Both the position numbers and the translations under genes were made by a program. This document shows, in pieces, positions 32,499 through 42,331 of a stretch of 64,000 nt of DNA. The stretch's first letter is position 1. Every line of letters starts with the position of its first letter. The DNA comes from Quercus robur (Eukaryota; Streptophyta; Magnoliopsida; Fagales; Fagaceae), in NCBI RefSeq assembly GCF_932294415.1, contig NC_065543.1, positions 28,291,530 to 28,355,529 of the forward strand, given 5' to 3'. The notes below the pieces were generated by a model. The model ran no database searches, was not told the DNA's origin, and saw only the letters and a program-made list of their open reading frames with translations.

Positions 32499-32744
32499 CA
32501 GATGATTCTATCTTAACCCAGAAATTATATATATAAAAATAAGTGGGGGATTGTTGAAATATTTTTATATAAATTATTAAAATTTATTATTTAAGTGAAT
32601 TGATGAAATCAGTTTTCTGTTTACCATTTCAAAGCTTTTATGTTTGTAATAATTTGTAAGTTATTTTGTATATATATAATGGAAAAATTATTGAATACTT
32701 TGGGATTACCCATATATAATGTTAGTATTTGAATGGCCATAAAT

Positions 32745-33130
32745 ATTCTCAATTAAATGAACATTTAGTGGCTCAATGTATATGACAATATTTCCTTACC
32801 AAATACATTGTCATTTCCTAATAAAAACGTTTTGTCCTGATTGTCTTTAAAACGTATTTGACCACTAAAAGCAAGTTATGATATTTCCATTTATATAATT
32901 CAATCTTTTTAGGACATTATATAAGAAGAGAAATGATATTCTCAATTAAATGAACATTTAGTGGCTCAATGTATATGACAATATTTCCTTACCAAATACA
33001 TTGTCATTTCCTAATAAAAACGTTTTGTCCTGATTGTCTTTAAAACGTATTTGACCACTAAAAGCAAGTTATGATATTTCCATTTATATAATTCAATCTT
33101 TTTAGGACATTATATAAGAAGAGAAATGAT
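32745..33130. repeat. 193-bp perfect tandem duplication
   Basis: The block starting ATTCTCAATTAAATGAAC at 32745 restarts at 32938 and is, by eye, identical over its whole length, ending AAGAGAAATGAT in both copies. The absence of differences points to a very recent event, or possibly an assembly artefact. Confidence 0.9.
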
Positions 33131-33279
33131 ATGTCTACAACATTTTTACAACAAATCCTAAGTAGCAAGTTGTTACTAATTGTTATTGTTGGGGCAAAAA
33201 AGTAATTGTAGCGTTAGTTTGAAATTTGAACCAATAACAACTAACCACCTGTGATTTATTGTAAAAATGTTGTAGACAT
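33131..33279. mobile_element. 149-bp MITE with TIR ATGTCTACAACATTTTTACAA
   Basis: Ends are inverted over about 25 bp: ATGTCTACAACATTTTTAC on the left and, inverted, ATGTCTACAACATTTTTAC on the right. The paralogous unit A lacks this block, which supports insertion. The target duplication is too short to assign a superfamily. Non-coding. Confidence 0.75.
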
Positions 33280-33399
33280 AGTTAGTTATATATAGACTAC
33301 TATTTTCTTTGGAATTGATCGGTTAAAGCTATTGAAGAAGTTATTTCTAATATTAATTCCTATTATCATGAATTTTAACAGGGTTTTTTTGTTCTTTAC

Positions 33400-33552
33400 A
33401 GTTAACTTAACTGGTAAAGTCTCTGATGATTGTATAAGAGATATGAGGTTCAATCCCCGTTTACACTAAAAATTGATTGGTATCTTGATTTGATGATAAA
33501 GAGTTATTATTAGGAATGGACGCCATAGGTTAAAACTCTCTAAAAAAAAAAA
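33400..33552 (+). mobile_element. tRNA-derived SINE, copy 3 (full length)
   Basis: A-box-like TTAACTTAACTGGTAAAGTC and B-box-like GAGGTTCAATCCCCG are spaced as in a tRNA head, followed by the family body (AAAATTGATTGGTATCTTGA), GCCATAGGTTAAAACTCTC and a poly(A) tail at 33542-33552. It is the best-preserved of the copies here. It sits at the left edge of the long-TIR element that follows. Confidence 0.72.
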
Positions 33553-33553
33553 T

Positions 33554-34653
33554 TTAAGTGAGCTCTATTAGTCTCTTAAGTTTAAAAAATGAGCATTGTT
33601 AGTCATTCCGTTAACAACTATTAATGTTATTGACTATGTGGTTAACAGAATAATGACGTGACTTCTTTAATTGAGTTGGTCTAATACAAAGCAACCTAGT
33701 CAATTAAAAAATTATGTAAGCTCCAACCCACCAAAAATATTTTTTTTTTAAGCAAAAACAAAAGAAGCCAAACCAAACCCACGCCTCCTAACCTTCATCA
33801 ATCATGGCCATCAAAGCTCATGATGGTCATCCACCTCTTTTACCTAGCTAAATCTATGAGTTTAGGTATAGAATTCTACGAATCTATTCTTCCCCAAGAT
33901 AGCCCACAAAAGGAACTTACATAAAAACCCAAAAATGAAGAAGAAATTTTAGGTTGGTTGAGAGAGATCTTAGTTTGAAATTGGTTGAAGAGAAGCAATG
34001 GCTGAGGAGGAGGGGTGGGCCACCTCTGCCTCTCCAACGCCGACGCCATCAACTAGAGTCATTGAGTCCTCACATGATAGCTTATTAGTATGTGGTGGTT
34101 GACACAAAATATGAAGGAAACTAAGGTTTTTGTCTCTGTTTTTTTTTTTTTTTGGAGAGAGAAGAACAAAATGGACTTAACTTGATGTAGTCAAAATGTA
34201 GGCTTTACAATCATGAACATTATTGGATTGCTTTATTTTCATGAAGACTTAATCCATCCAATTCTAATTCTAGTAATAGATTCTCACTTTTCACCCACAG
34301 TGTACGGTAGAGGGTCAGAGGTTGATGGTGGAGAGATGGTTGTGATTAATTTGGGATTGTGATGGAGGTGGGAAAGATAAATTGAGGAGTGAAGAGATTG
34401 TTCCCTTTGTTTTGCTTATATGGACCTAACCTAGATTTTAATTGATGTGTCTTATTTTGGTTGGTCTAAGAATGTAAAAAGATGCCACATCATTTTTCTG
34501 TTAACCACATGTACAACAATACTAACGGCAATTAATAAAATGACTAATAACGTTTTTTCTTTGAACTTGAGGGACCAATAGTACTCACTTGAAACTTAAA
34601 GGACCAATTGTGGTCACAGGGTAAACTTCAGGGACTAATAGTGTAATTTCGCC
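33554..34653. mobile_element. Mutator-like element with long TIRs, left end truncated
   Basis: The left arm (about 33555-33720) is the reverse complement of the right arm (about 34430-34600): AAGTGAGCTCTATTAGTC pairs with AAGTGAGTACTATTGGTC, and GTGGTTAACAGAATAATGACG pairs with GTGGTTAACAGAAAAATGATG. The outer about 60 bp seen on the right (ends GGCGAAATTACACTATTAG when inverted) are missing on the left, where the SINE tail abuts. The interior holds no transposase. A short GC-richer open segment near 33990-34070 is unrecognised. Confidence 0.68.
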
Positions 34654-34704
34654 ATTTTCTTTGGAATTGATTGGTCAAAGCTATTGCGAAAGTTATTTCT
34701 AATA

Positions 34705-37536
34705 TTGATGACACTCCAAAGGCACATTTTACTGGATTGAGCTTCATCTTGTACTTTTGGAGCGTGTCAAAGGTTTCTCTTAGGTCGTCTAAGTGTTCTG
34801 CATTTGTCTTGCTTTTAACGAGCATGTCGTTGACATAAACTTCTACATTCTACTCGATTTGCTAGCTAAACATGTGGTTCACCAACCTTTGATATGTGGC
34901 TCCAACATTTTTTAGTCCAAAGGGCATTATCTTGTAGCAATAGAGTCATTGGCTTATGACGAATGCCATTTTCTCCTAGTCTTCTTCGCTTATGCGAATT
35001 TGATTGTATCCTGAAAAGGCATCCATAAGTGTTAATAGCTCATGTCTTGAAGTTGAATCAACTAGTTGAGGTCTGTGAAGTCGACACACACCCTCCATTT
35101 CCCATTTGACTTCTTTACCATGACGAAGTTAGTTAGCCATTTTGGGTAATAGACCTCTCGGATAAAACCTGCTGCTAAGAGCTTGTCTACTGCTTCCATG
35201 ATGGCTTTGTTTTGCTCAGGATCAAATACTTTTCGTCTCTGCTGGACGGGCTTCCTCCTTGGATCTACATTTAGACGGTGTTCTATGATACTTCTAACTA
35301 TACCAGGCATATCTTCATGAGTCCAGGAAAATACATCCATATTTTCCTTTAGGAAGGATATGAGGTCATCTACTACTGCTGACAGTAGAGTCGCTCCTAT
35401 CTTGGTGGTTTTGAATGTATCTCCTTCTACCAGTTTCACCGTCTTCAACTCTTTTACTGGTTCTTGTTGATTTTCTTCGACTATCTAGGTATGGTTTTCT
35501 TTCCCTGCAATTACTGCTTAGTAGCACTCTTGGAATAACACCTGATCCCCATAAATCTCTCCTATCCCATTGTCAATTGGAATTTTGACTTTGAGGTAAT
35601 ACATCAAAGTAGCAGCTTTCAGGCGATTGAGAGTTGGTCTTCCTAAAATGATATTATAGGACAATGGGCAATCAACTATGGGAAAATCGATATCTTTAGT
35701 TACTTGTGCAGGATAGGTTCCAGTTGTGACAGATAGGGAAATAATCCCCTTTGGATTGACTCGGTCTCCACTAAAACTAACCATGGGAGACTCGAAAGGA
35801 CGAAGTCTTTTTAGGTCAAGTTTCATTTGCTGGAAGGCTGTCATATACATGATTTCTGCCGAGGTTTCGTTGTCGATCAATACTCGACGAGTGTTGCATC
35901 CTTCTATTGCAAGCTTAATTACAAGCGGATTGTCATGAGGCTGTTTCACTCCTTTGGCATTGTGTTTTGAAAGCACGATGTCCTCTACTCCGGTCCTTCT
36001 ACACTTCATCATTGGGTGTCCTGCATGAACATTGCTAACCTGTCTTTGGTAGGTTCTTCACAAAGATTTGAACGACCCCCAGTAACCGGCCCTCTAGTGA
36101 TCATTCTTATTTCACCAACAGTGGCCCTAACATCTTTCTCGTCATCTTCTTTGACATAGTTTGCTTGGGCTTTTCTTCTATCTGGTGATGATGATGGTCT
36201 TTTTTTATGAACTTCTGTAATTTCCCTAATTATATCAATTTTCCAATTTACCCATTCAGGTTTCTGCATTCTTCAGTAGTGTTGCTGTGATCTTTGAGGA
36301 ACCAGCAATATTTCTTCTAATCTCGTTTGTGTGGCAATGAAGTCAAAGGTTTTGGCCACTTCAAGCTTGGATCCTCCTTGATCTGTAATAAAACATTTTT
36401 CATAGGCATATTCAGAAGGGTAAATTTACCATTTTCTTCAAGAGGCTCGAACTGCCCTTTGCATTCTTAATTAGGGGAGCGATCCTTCTTTTCTTTCTTC
36501 TTGTGTCGAGGCTTATCAATGTCGTCTATCTTTTCCTTGCCATCCATCCCCTTTGTTGTCAATTCATCTTCTCCGTTCATGTACTTTTGAGCTGCAAAAA
36601 GGAGATCCATCATTGTCATTGGTGGAGTTTTGGCCAAGGAAAAGATAAAATCTTTGGTCGTTAGACCAGCTTGGAAGGCCATCAGTTGGACTTGGTCGTA
36701 CGCTTCATCCGCCTCCAGGATTGCTCGACTGAAATGTTTCACATAGGCCCTTAAAGTTTCTCCTTCTTGCTATTTCACTGTTAGTAGATGGGAAGTCGGC
36801 CTTTTATGCCTTTGAGCCCCGATGAAATGACAAACAAAGGAATCACTTAACTGATCGAAGTTTGCTATTGAGGATGACTCTAGCTTGCTAAACCAAACTC
36901 AAGCAGCTCCTTTAAGAGTTGTTGGGAAGGATTTGCACATCACTTCGTCAGGTGTCTTCTGAAGGTTCAGTAATGTCTTGAAAGAATCAATGTGATCTAA
37001 CGGGTCTGCATGCCCGTCATAAGATTCTAGTTAAGGGAGCCTGAACTTTTGCGGGAGTGGGCATTCTAGGACTTCACTAGTAAAGGGTGAATTTGTTCTT
37101 TTGATTATCCCATCTAAGTTTTTGGTAGATTTCCCTTTTAGAGCATTCTTCATCTCATCCATTTCTTTCCTCATGTTTCTCAAGAGCTCATCATTATTGC
37201 GATTGGGCTGCTCTGTTCACCTGGAATTGGACCGCTCCGTTTGTTTGGAACTTTCTTCTCTATTACTAGTTAGGGGGCTGTGGCCCTTATTGTCGACATT
37301 GTTTCGATGACACTGGCGAGGATTGGGCATATTACTATTCTCATGGGAGAGGCGTTGCCTTAATTCCTCATTCTGCTTGGTCAATTCTTCAACACTCGCT
37401 GCTAGTGTTTGAATTTGCTGGATCATCTACATTGGATCAAGTGGGGTTGAAACTTGGATCCATTGTGTTGTTTGAATGGTAGAGCTATGAAAATCTGTAT
37501 GATTCAGATCTACTATCCCTACAGACGGCGCCAAAT
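34705..37536 (-). pseudogene. Ty3/gypsy (probably Tat lineage) gag-pol remnant, truncated in reverse transcriptase
   Basis: Minus orientation. A primer-binding site of the TGGCGCC type lies at about 37525-37534 (plus strand GACGGCGCCA). Gag follows at about 36270-37430 (FSRAILEADEAYDQVQLMAF, AGLTTKDFIFSLAKTPPMT). The aspartic protease is at 35518-36012, with the active-site region [12 protein letters not shown] where the family has DxGSS, and IILGRPTLN at its end. The reverse transcriptase begins about 35448 and runs past AGFIREVYYPKWLTNFVMVK and CVDFTDLN, through broken frames, to VNDMLVKSK (about 34830, normally VDDM) and CAFGV. It stops at 34705 where other repeat sequence begins. RNase H, integrase and the 3' LTR are absent. 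Multiple stops exclude function. Confidence 0.85.
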
Positions 37537-37860
37537 TGATGAAGCCAAAAATGGTCGTCAGTCGATAACCTCATCAGAGCTTATGACGAGGTAACGTTCC
37601 CTACAAAGATGAGAGAGAAAGACATCGGAGTGATGTTAGCCAACGGTTCTCCGATGATATAGTCAATAGAGTTCTTAATATCTCTCAGAGAATAAGAATG
37701 TAATTTTGTGTGTTTAGAATTGTTACCTTGTTTATGGTGCTTTGTGGCTTATTTATAGCCTTCATATAGCCATTGGGAGCCTCATTATGAATGTAACTGT
37801 CGTAGACCTCTTAATGGCTCTCTTGACTATTTGAGTAACGTCTACCTGAGCTTAAATTGA
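37537..37860 (-). repeat. 5' LTR of the gypsy remnant (outer end uncertain)
   Basis: It starts with TG directly beside the primer-binding site (TGATGAAGCCAAAAATGG; minus-strand end CCATTTTTGGCTTCATCA). It contains a TATA-like sequence on the minus strand (plus GGCTTATTTATAGCC, about 37747). No second LTR survives, so the right border is only an estimate. Confidence 0.5.
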
Positions 37861-39500
37861 GATTTGAACCCAACCCCTTTTAGAAAAATCCCCAATTTTA
37901 AAAACCTAAGTTAATTTTTGCATAATCTAAGACAAAAATGAAAAGAATGTTTAAGAAAACATACCTTGAAGTTGATTTTGCAGAAAATAAGCTTGAAAAT
38001 GATGGGGTTTTGAGTGAAAGACAGTTTTGGATTGAGAAAGGTTCGAGGGAGGCAAGGCGAGGGAAATAGAGAGTGTTTAAAAAAACTGTCAAATCAGCCT
38101 TATAAAACTGAAAACACGCATTTTTCGCGGGTTAGGCAGTCGTGAAAAACACCACTAAAGCATAGAAGCTTTTGCGAGAAGCTTTTAGTCGCGAAACAAT
38201 CGCGATAGCCTCTGTATGAAACTTGTGTTTTTCCAGTTTTTGCCTAAAAATCATTTCGCGGGAAGTGCTTGGTCGCAAAATAGTTGCGAGACAATCGTGA
38301 TACTCTCTATATGAAAATGAGATTTTTAGATTCCCTTAAACTATTTTCGTGGGAAGCTCTTAGTCGGGAGCTTCTCGTGAAAATGCCTTTGAACAAGATT
38401 TTTAAGAACAACACAAAAATGCATTTTGAACAAAAACTAAAAGCGCGAAGGTATAAAATCACTTTCAAAAACATATAAAATACTTAAAAATATTTTTGGG
38501 TTTGATCGGCAAGTAATTGAGCATACACATCACATTTGAACATGTACAATCACACAAATGAGATAAGCATTAATTGAATTAAACTTGTGTGTTGTGGGTG
38601 AGTATCAAATGTGGAATAATCCTTAGACTAGAGTGAAATTTCAATGATCAATTCAATCAAGTCATACACGATTGGTATTAAGTCAAGTGGACTATCTCAA
38701 TTATAAAAATGAGCATATATTACCTCCCACAAAAAAAATGATTACAAATAGAATGTCCGACCAATAGAATGTTGCCGAGGGATTTGGGTTGTAATGTATG
38801 ACTAAAAAATTGTTTAACCCCTTTTAATTGGTATGTCTTGTTAATGAAAATCCCCTACTTTCATTAAACACTTTCCATCAATTTGAGCTTACAAGGGTAT
38901 AGAAACTTTATGAGATAGTATCTTTTATGAATGGTGACTATGACAGTGATGACTTTGAGAGCATACAATAAAAAAAATAAAAATAAAAAAGGAGAGAAAT
39001 TTCTTAATTGTAGTAGTAAATTTTGTATTCCTATTGTGTTAGGTGCCCACATATTCCATTTAAATGGGTACTCCTTCAGTTTATAAGAATTAGAGTTCTT
39101 TGTGGAATGGCCTACTTGTTCAATGGGTGGACTTAAGTTTTACTCATTTCCTTCTCTTTTCCTTCAAAAGCATTTTACTATACTAAATCATCTATATAAA
39201 ATTTTAAATACATAATGGATATTTAACGGGTGCAAACACTCCCAAGAGTGAGATAGAGTGTGGTGTAGGTCAGTTATTTGGGATTGAAAGTGAGGATCAA
39301 ATGTTTACCAAAAAAAAAATAAAGTGAGGATCAAATGTCCCTCGAAGAACATGCACTTGAAGGACATGCGCAACAAGAATATGACCAACTGATGTTGCAA
39401 TTTGAAAAGCAACAACAAACCATGTTTTCAACTTTTATTGGATATATATTTTATCATTTATTATATATGAAGAGGAAAAAGACTGGTAGTGACGAATCAG
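37861..39500. other. Intergenic DNA with repeated TCGCG-rich words
   Basis: No gene is recognised. Between about 38115 and 38420 the text repeats a pattern of GCGGGAAG..CTT..GTCGCGA..CAATCGCGATA three times with divergence, each followed by CTCT(G/A)TATGAAA. This may be an internal repeat of an LTR or satellite-like sequence. Confidence 0.45.
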
Positions 39501-39506
39501 ATTATA

Positions 39507-40006
39507 TGGACGGCCTGCTAAACAAATAGGCTAGTAATGGACGGATCCTATGTGAACGGACAAAAGGATGGACGGACATAAAGGCCACATGGCACTTAAT
39601 TAATCATTATGTGGTCTCCAAGAAACCCTAAAGGGAAATAGCTTGCATCTCACGATTAACCCTAACCCATAAAATCCCAACATGAATAGGATTCTAATAC
39701 GAAAAAGATTCTAGAAGTTACGCCCATTAATGAAGATCTTTCCTATATGGAAAAAAACTTGTTGCGCAAGCGTAGAAGTTTGATTCTACACTACTATAAA
39801 AATCCAAAGACCCTTAGAAAATAGGTACGCATAATTCACCTTAACTTTGGCACTCTAGAGTTGTGAAAAGTTCTAACTTGATCTTCGGAGGGTATTTGGC
39901 CGACACCACACCGGTGCTCTCTGTTAGGTTTTCTCTTTTTATTGTGCAGGTATCGTTTCAAGTGTGCAAGGACTGTGTGGCTCACTGGTGATTTTTGGCA
40001 TCATCA

Positions 40007-40009
<3 letters not shown>
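39507..40009 (+). mobile_element. Probable solo or partial gypsy LTR
   Basis: It ends GATTTTTGGCATCATCA, matching the terminus of the LTR next to the gypsy remnant (CATTTTTGGCTTCATCA). A TATA-like ACTATAAAAATCC (about 39793) and a CTTCGGAGGGTATTTGGCC segment (about 39881) precede it, the layout expected for a Tat-type LTR. The left border is uncertain and no TSD was found. Confidence 0.45.
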
Positions 40010-40037
<28 letters not shown>

Positions 40038-40103
40038 GAATTAAAATAAAAGAAAGTTCGGCATCATCAATATATATATATTTGAATTAAAATAAAAGAA
40101 AGT
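39998..40103. repeat. TA microsatellite and short tandem duplication
   Basis: GGCATCATCAATATATAT.. followed by GAATTAAAATAAAAGAAAGTT occurs twice in direct succession. The first copy has a TA run of about 17 units and the second about 6. Confidence 0.85.
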
Positions 40104-40477
40104 TTTTGAATATATACACGTAGCAAGGGCTAGGTCTTTATATCTTATTGGAATAGAAATTATTGATTAGAGTATCTCCAATAGATTAGACAAACCCAAA
40201 ATCCTTTCAATTTTAGATAGCGAACCCCAAAATCAAGCTCCAACAATTTCTTTATCTTAGGAAAAGAAAATTATAAATGAGCTACAATGACTCTCTTTAT
40301 ATTGATAGTTACTATAGCCTGTAGATAAATTTATAATAAGTAATATTTTATTATTTTATAATAAAATTTTTATTTTATTATAAAATATTACTTATTTATT
40401 AAAAAAATTTAGGTTAATTTTATGAGAATAAATTTAATACAGAGATCATGTAAACCATTCCTTTTTCTCCACACACA

Positions 40478-40531
<54 letters not shown>

Positions 40532-41209
40532 CAATTGCATCAAGCCACAGCACTTTTGACACAAAACTTCTCTCACTCACATGCAAACAACCCTCATATG
40601 TTTAAAAGGGTAATTGTTGTTTAGTTGCTACACACAGCATACAACTGTAAATATACATGAATTTTGCACTAAAATCATTATTTTAGTTCAAATTTTGCTT
40701 TTTTTTAACAATTGTGTGCAAGAGTGTGTATAATTAACACCACCCTTTTTAAAAAGACTTAATTAGAGGATATTATGGAGCAGGTTTGGCAGGGGGGAAA
40801 TGTTGTCAAACAGTTTGTCCCAATTTGAAGAGATTTACATTTTGTAGGTCAAAATACACTATTGGTCATGGTTTTAAAAATCGGACTGGATCAGTCGGTC
40901 GCAGGTTCGATTGGTTGAATCGAGAACTAGCCACCAGTTCAATCTAAAAAAACCCCAAAAACCAATCAAAACCGGCCAAAATCAGTCAAAAACCAAGAAT
41001 CGAGGCAAATTCGGTTTTTCCCCAATCCCCTTTTTTAATCATGCTATTGGTTCGTAAACTTTCAAATAATCTATTAATTTTTGTTAGTTTTCTTTCCTAC
41101 ATGTCATATAGGAAAATGATATGGCTTGATAATTTTTAGGCTAAATTACAAATTAAGACCTCTAACTTTGTTCAAAATTCGATTAAGTTCTCTCTCAAAA
41201 ATTGAGATT

Positions 41210-41247
<38 letters not shown>

Positions 41248-41780
41248 AGTTTATTAAATAAAAAAAATCCAAAAAAAAAACCCTAATAAAAATGATTTAA
41301 AAAAAAAAGGAAATTGAATTTTTATTTTATTTTTTATTATCAAATTTCAGGCAAACGTTTCCCTAACTAAACAGAAAAAAGAAGGGGAAAATTTGTTTTT
41401 CTTTCCATTTAGCAAAAAACAAAAAAAAAAGTTTGAGGAATTGGGAGGTGTTTGGATCTATGGGTTAGGGAAGGAGCGGCTCCTCTCCTGTTTCTTTTTT
41501 TTTATTTATACAAGATAAAATTCTACTATAAGTATATATGTGTGTGAAACTCCCTCCTGAAAACTTAAACCCCGAACCTTTCCTCCCACACCTCACAAGT
41601 ATACCATCACAGGTCTGCAGTGGTACTCCTCCCCTGTTTCAAAGTCTTCAGTTCCCTCTTTTTTCTTCCAGATTAAAGACACGTGGAAACAAAATAATCT
41701 AAGGGTCATAACATAGACACGTCAAATACAATTTTCATTTTTTTTTTTTTTTGCCCCACTCTCCTTCTCTTCCTCTGTCT
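40104..41780. other. Intergenic DNA upstream of PIG-F
   Basis: No gene. It contains a CA/poly(A) tract (about 40472-40528). At about 40868-41010 there is a segment of CGGTT/AACCG words (ATCGGACTGGATCAGTCGGT) common in plant hAT or MITE ends. A poly(T) tract lies at about 41214-41246. Confidence 0.45.
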
Positions 41781-42331
41781 CTCTTACACGAGTCACCAAA
41801 CTACCGTACAAACGAAGGCAAAAGAAAGAAGACGAAGGAGAGGAAGAAGAACTGAGATCAATCTGGTGGCTTTTTGAGTGAAACGAATCGGCAAAGAAGA
41901 AGAAGAAGGCGGAGAAGGAGAGGAAGAAGAACTGAGATCAATTGGCCTCTCTTCTGTGTGGTTTTGATCTTCTCCACCATTATTGGGACTCTTGCTAGCT
42001 AGCTAAAGTTTTGATTTAGGCTTTTTTTTTTTTTTGGGAAGGAAAAACAAAGTCTAATTCTAGGGTTAGTGGGGGATTTAGAGCAAAATTTGCAGAAATT
42101 CCAAAGATTCTGTCCACGCTTGCTAGAGCCAAGGAATTTACCTTGTAAGCTCCTCCTTCGTTTGCACAGTAACTTGGTGACTCAGTGAGAGAGACAGAGG
42201 AAGAGAGAGGGGCAAAGAAGAGAGAAAGAAAGAAATATAATTCTATGAAATTGTTTAGTTTCCAGCTCTGATCTATGCTTTCATAGTCAGAAGCAGCAGA
42301 TACAAATTGTGTGGATCGTTAGTTTGTAAGC
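41781..42331 (+). promoter_or_regulatory. Likely 5' UTR/promoter-proximal region of PIG-F
   Basis: Purine-rich leader. The word GGAGAGGAAGAAGAACTGAG occurs twice, about 80 bp apart (near 41837 and 41917), a short direct duplication. An in-frame TAG sits 9 bases upstream of the ATG at 42332. The transcription start and any 5' UTR intron cannot be fixed from sequence alone. Confidence 0.4.

Larger units (their letters stand above)
31085..33395. repeat. Large two-unit direct duplication with later insertions
   Basis: Unit A (about 31089-32440) and unit B (about 32554-33395) share long stretches. Examples are TTTTATATAAATTATTAAAA (about 31096 and 32561), AAATGAACATTTGGTGGC against AAATGAACATTTAGTGGC, AAAGCAAGTTATGATATTTC and GGAATTGATCGGT. 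Unit A carries a 564-bp foldback insertion and its own internal duplication. Unit B carries a 193-bp tandem repeat and a 149-bp MITE. A third fragment (about 34653-34704) repeats the end of the unit. Confidence 0.78.

Noticed and set aside
33400..33480. tRNA gene suggested by A-box and B-box matches
   Set aside because: No cloverleaf with a paired acceptor stem and anticodon could be drawn; conserved body and poly(A) tail show a SINE.
39335..39529. 64-codon plus-strand frame (EEHALEGHAQQEYDQL...)
   Set aside because: No recognisable family or splice partners; it is next to LTR-like DNA and could be chance.
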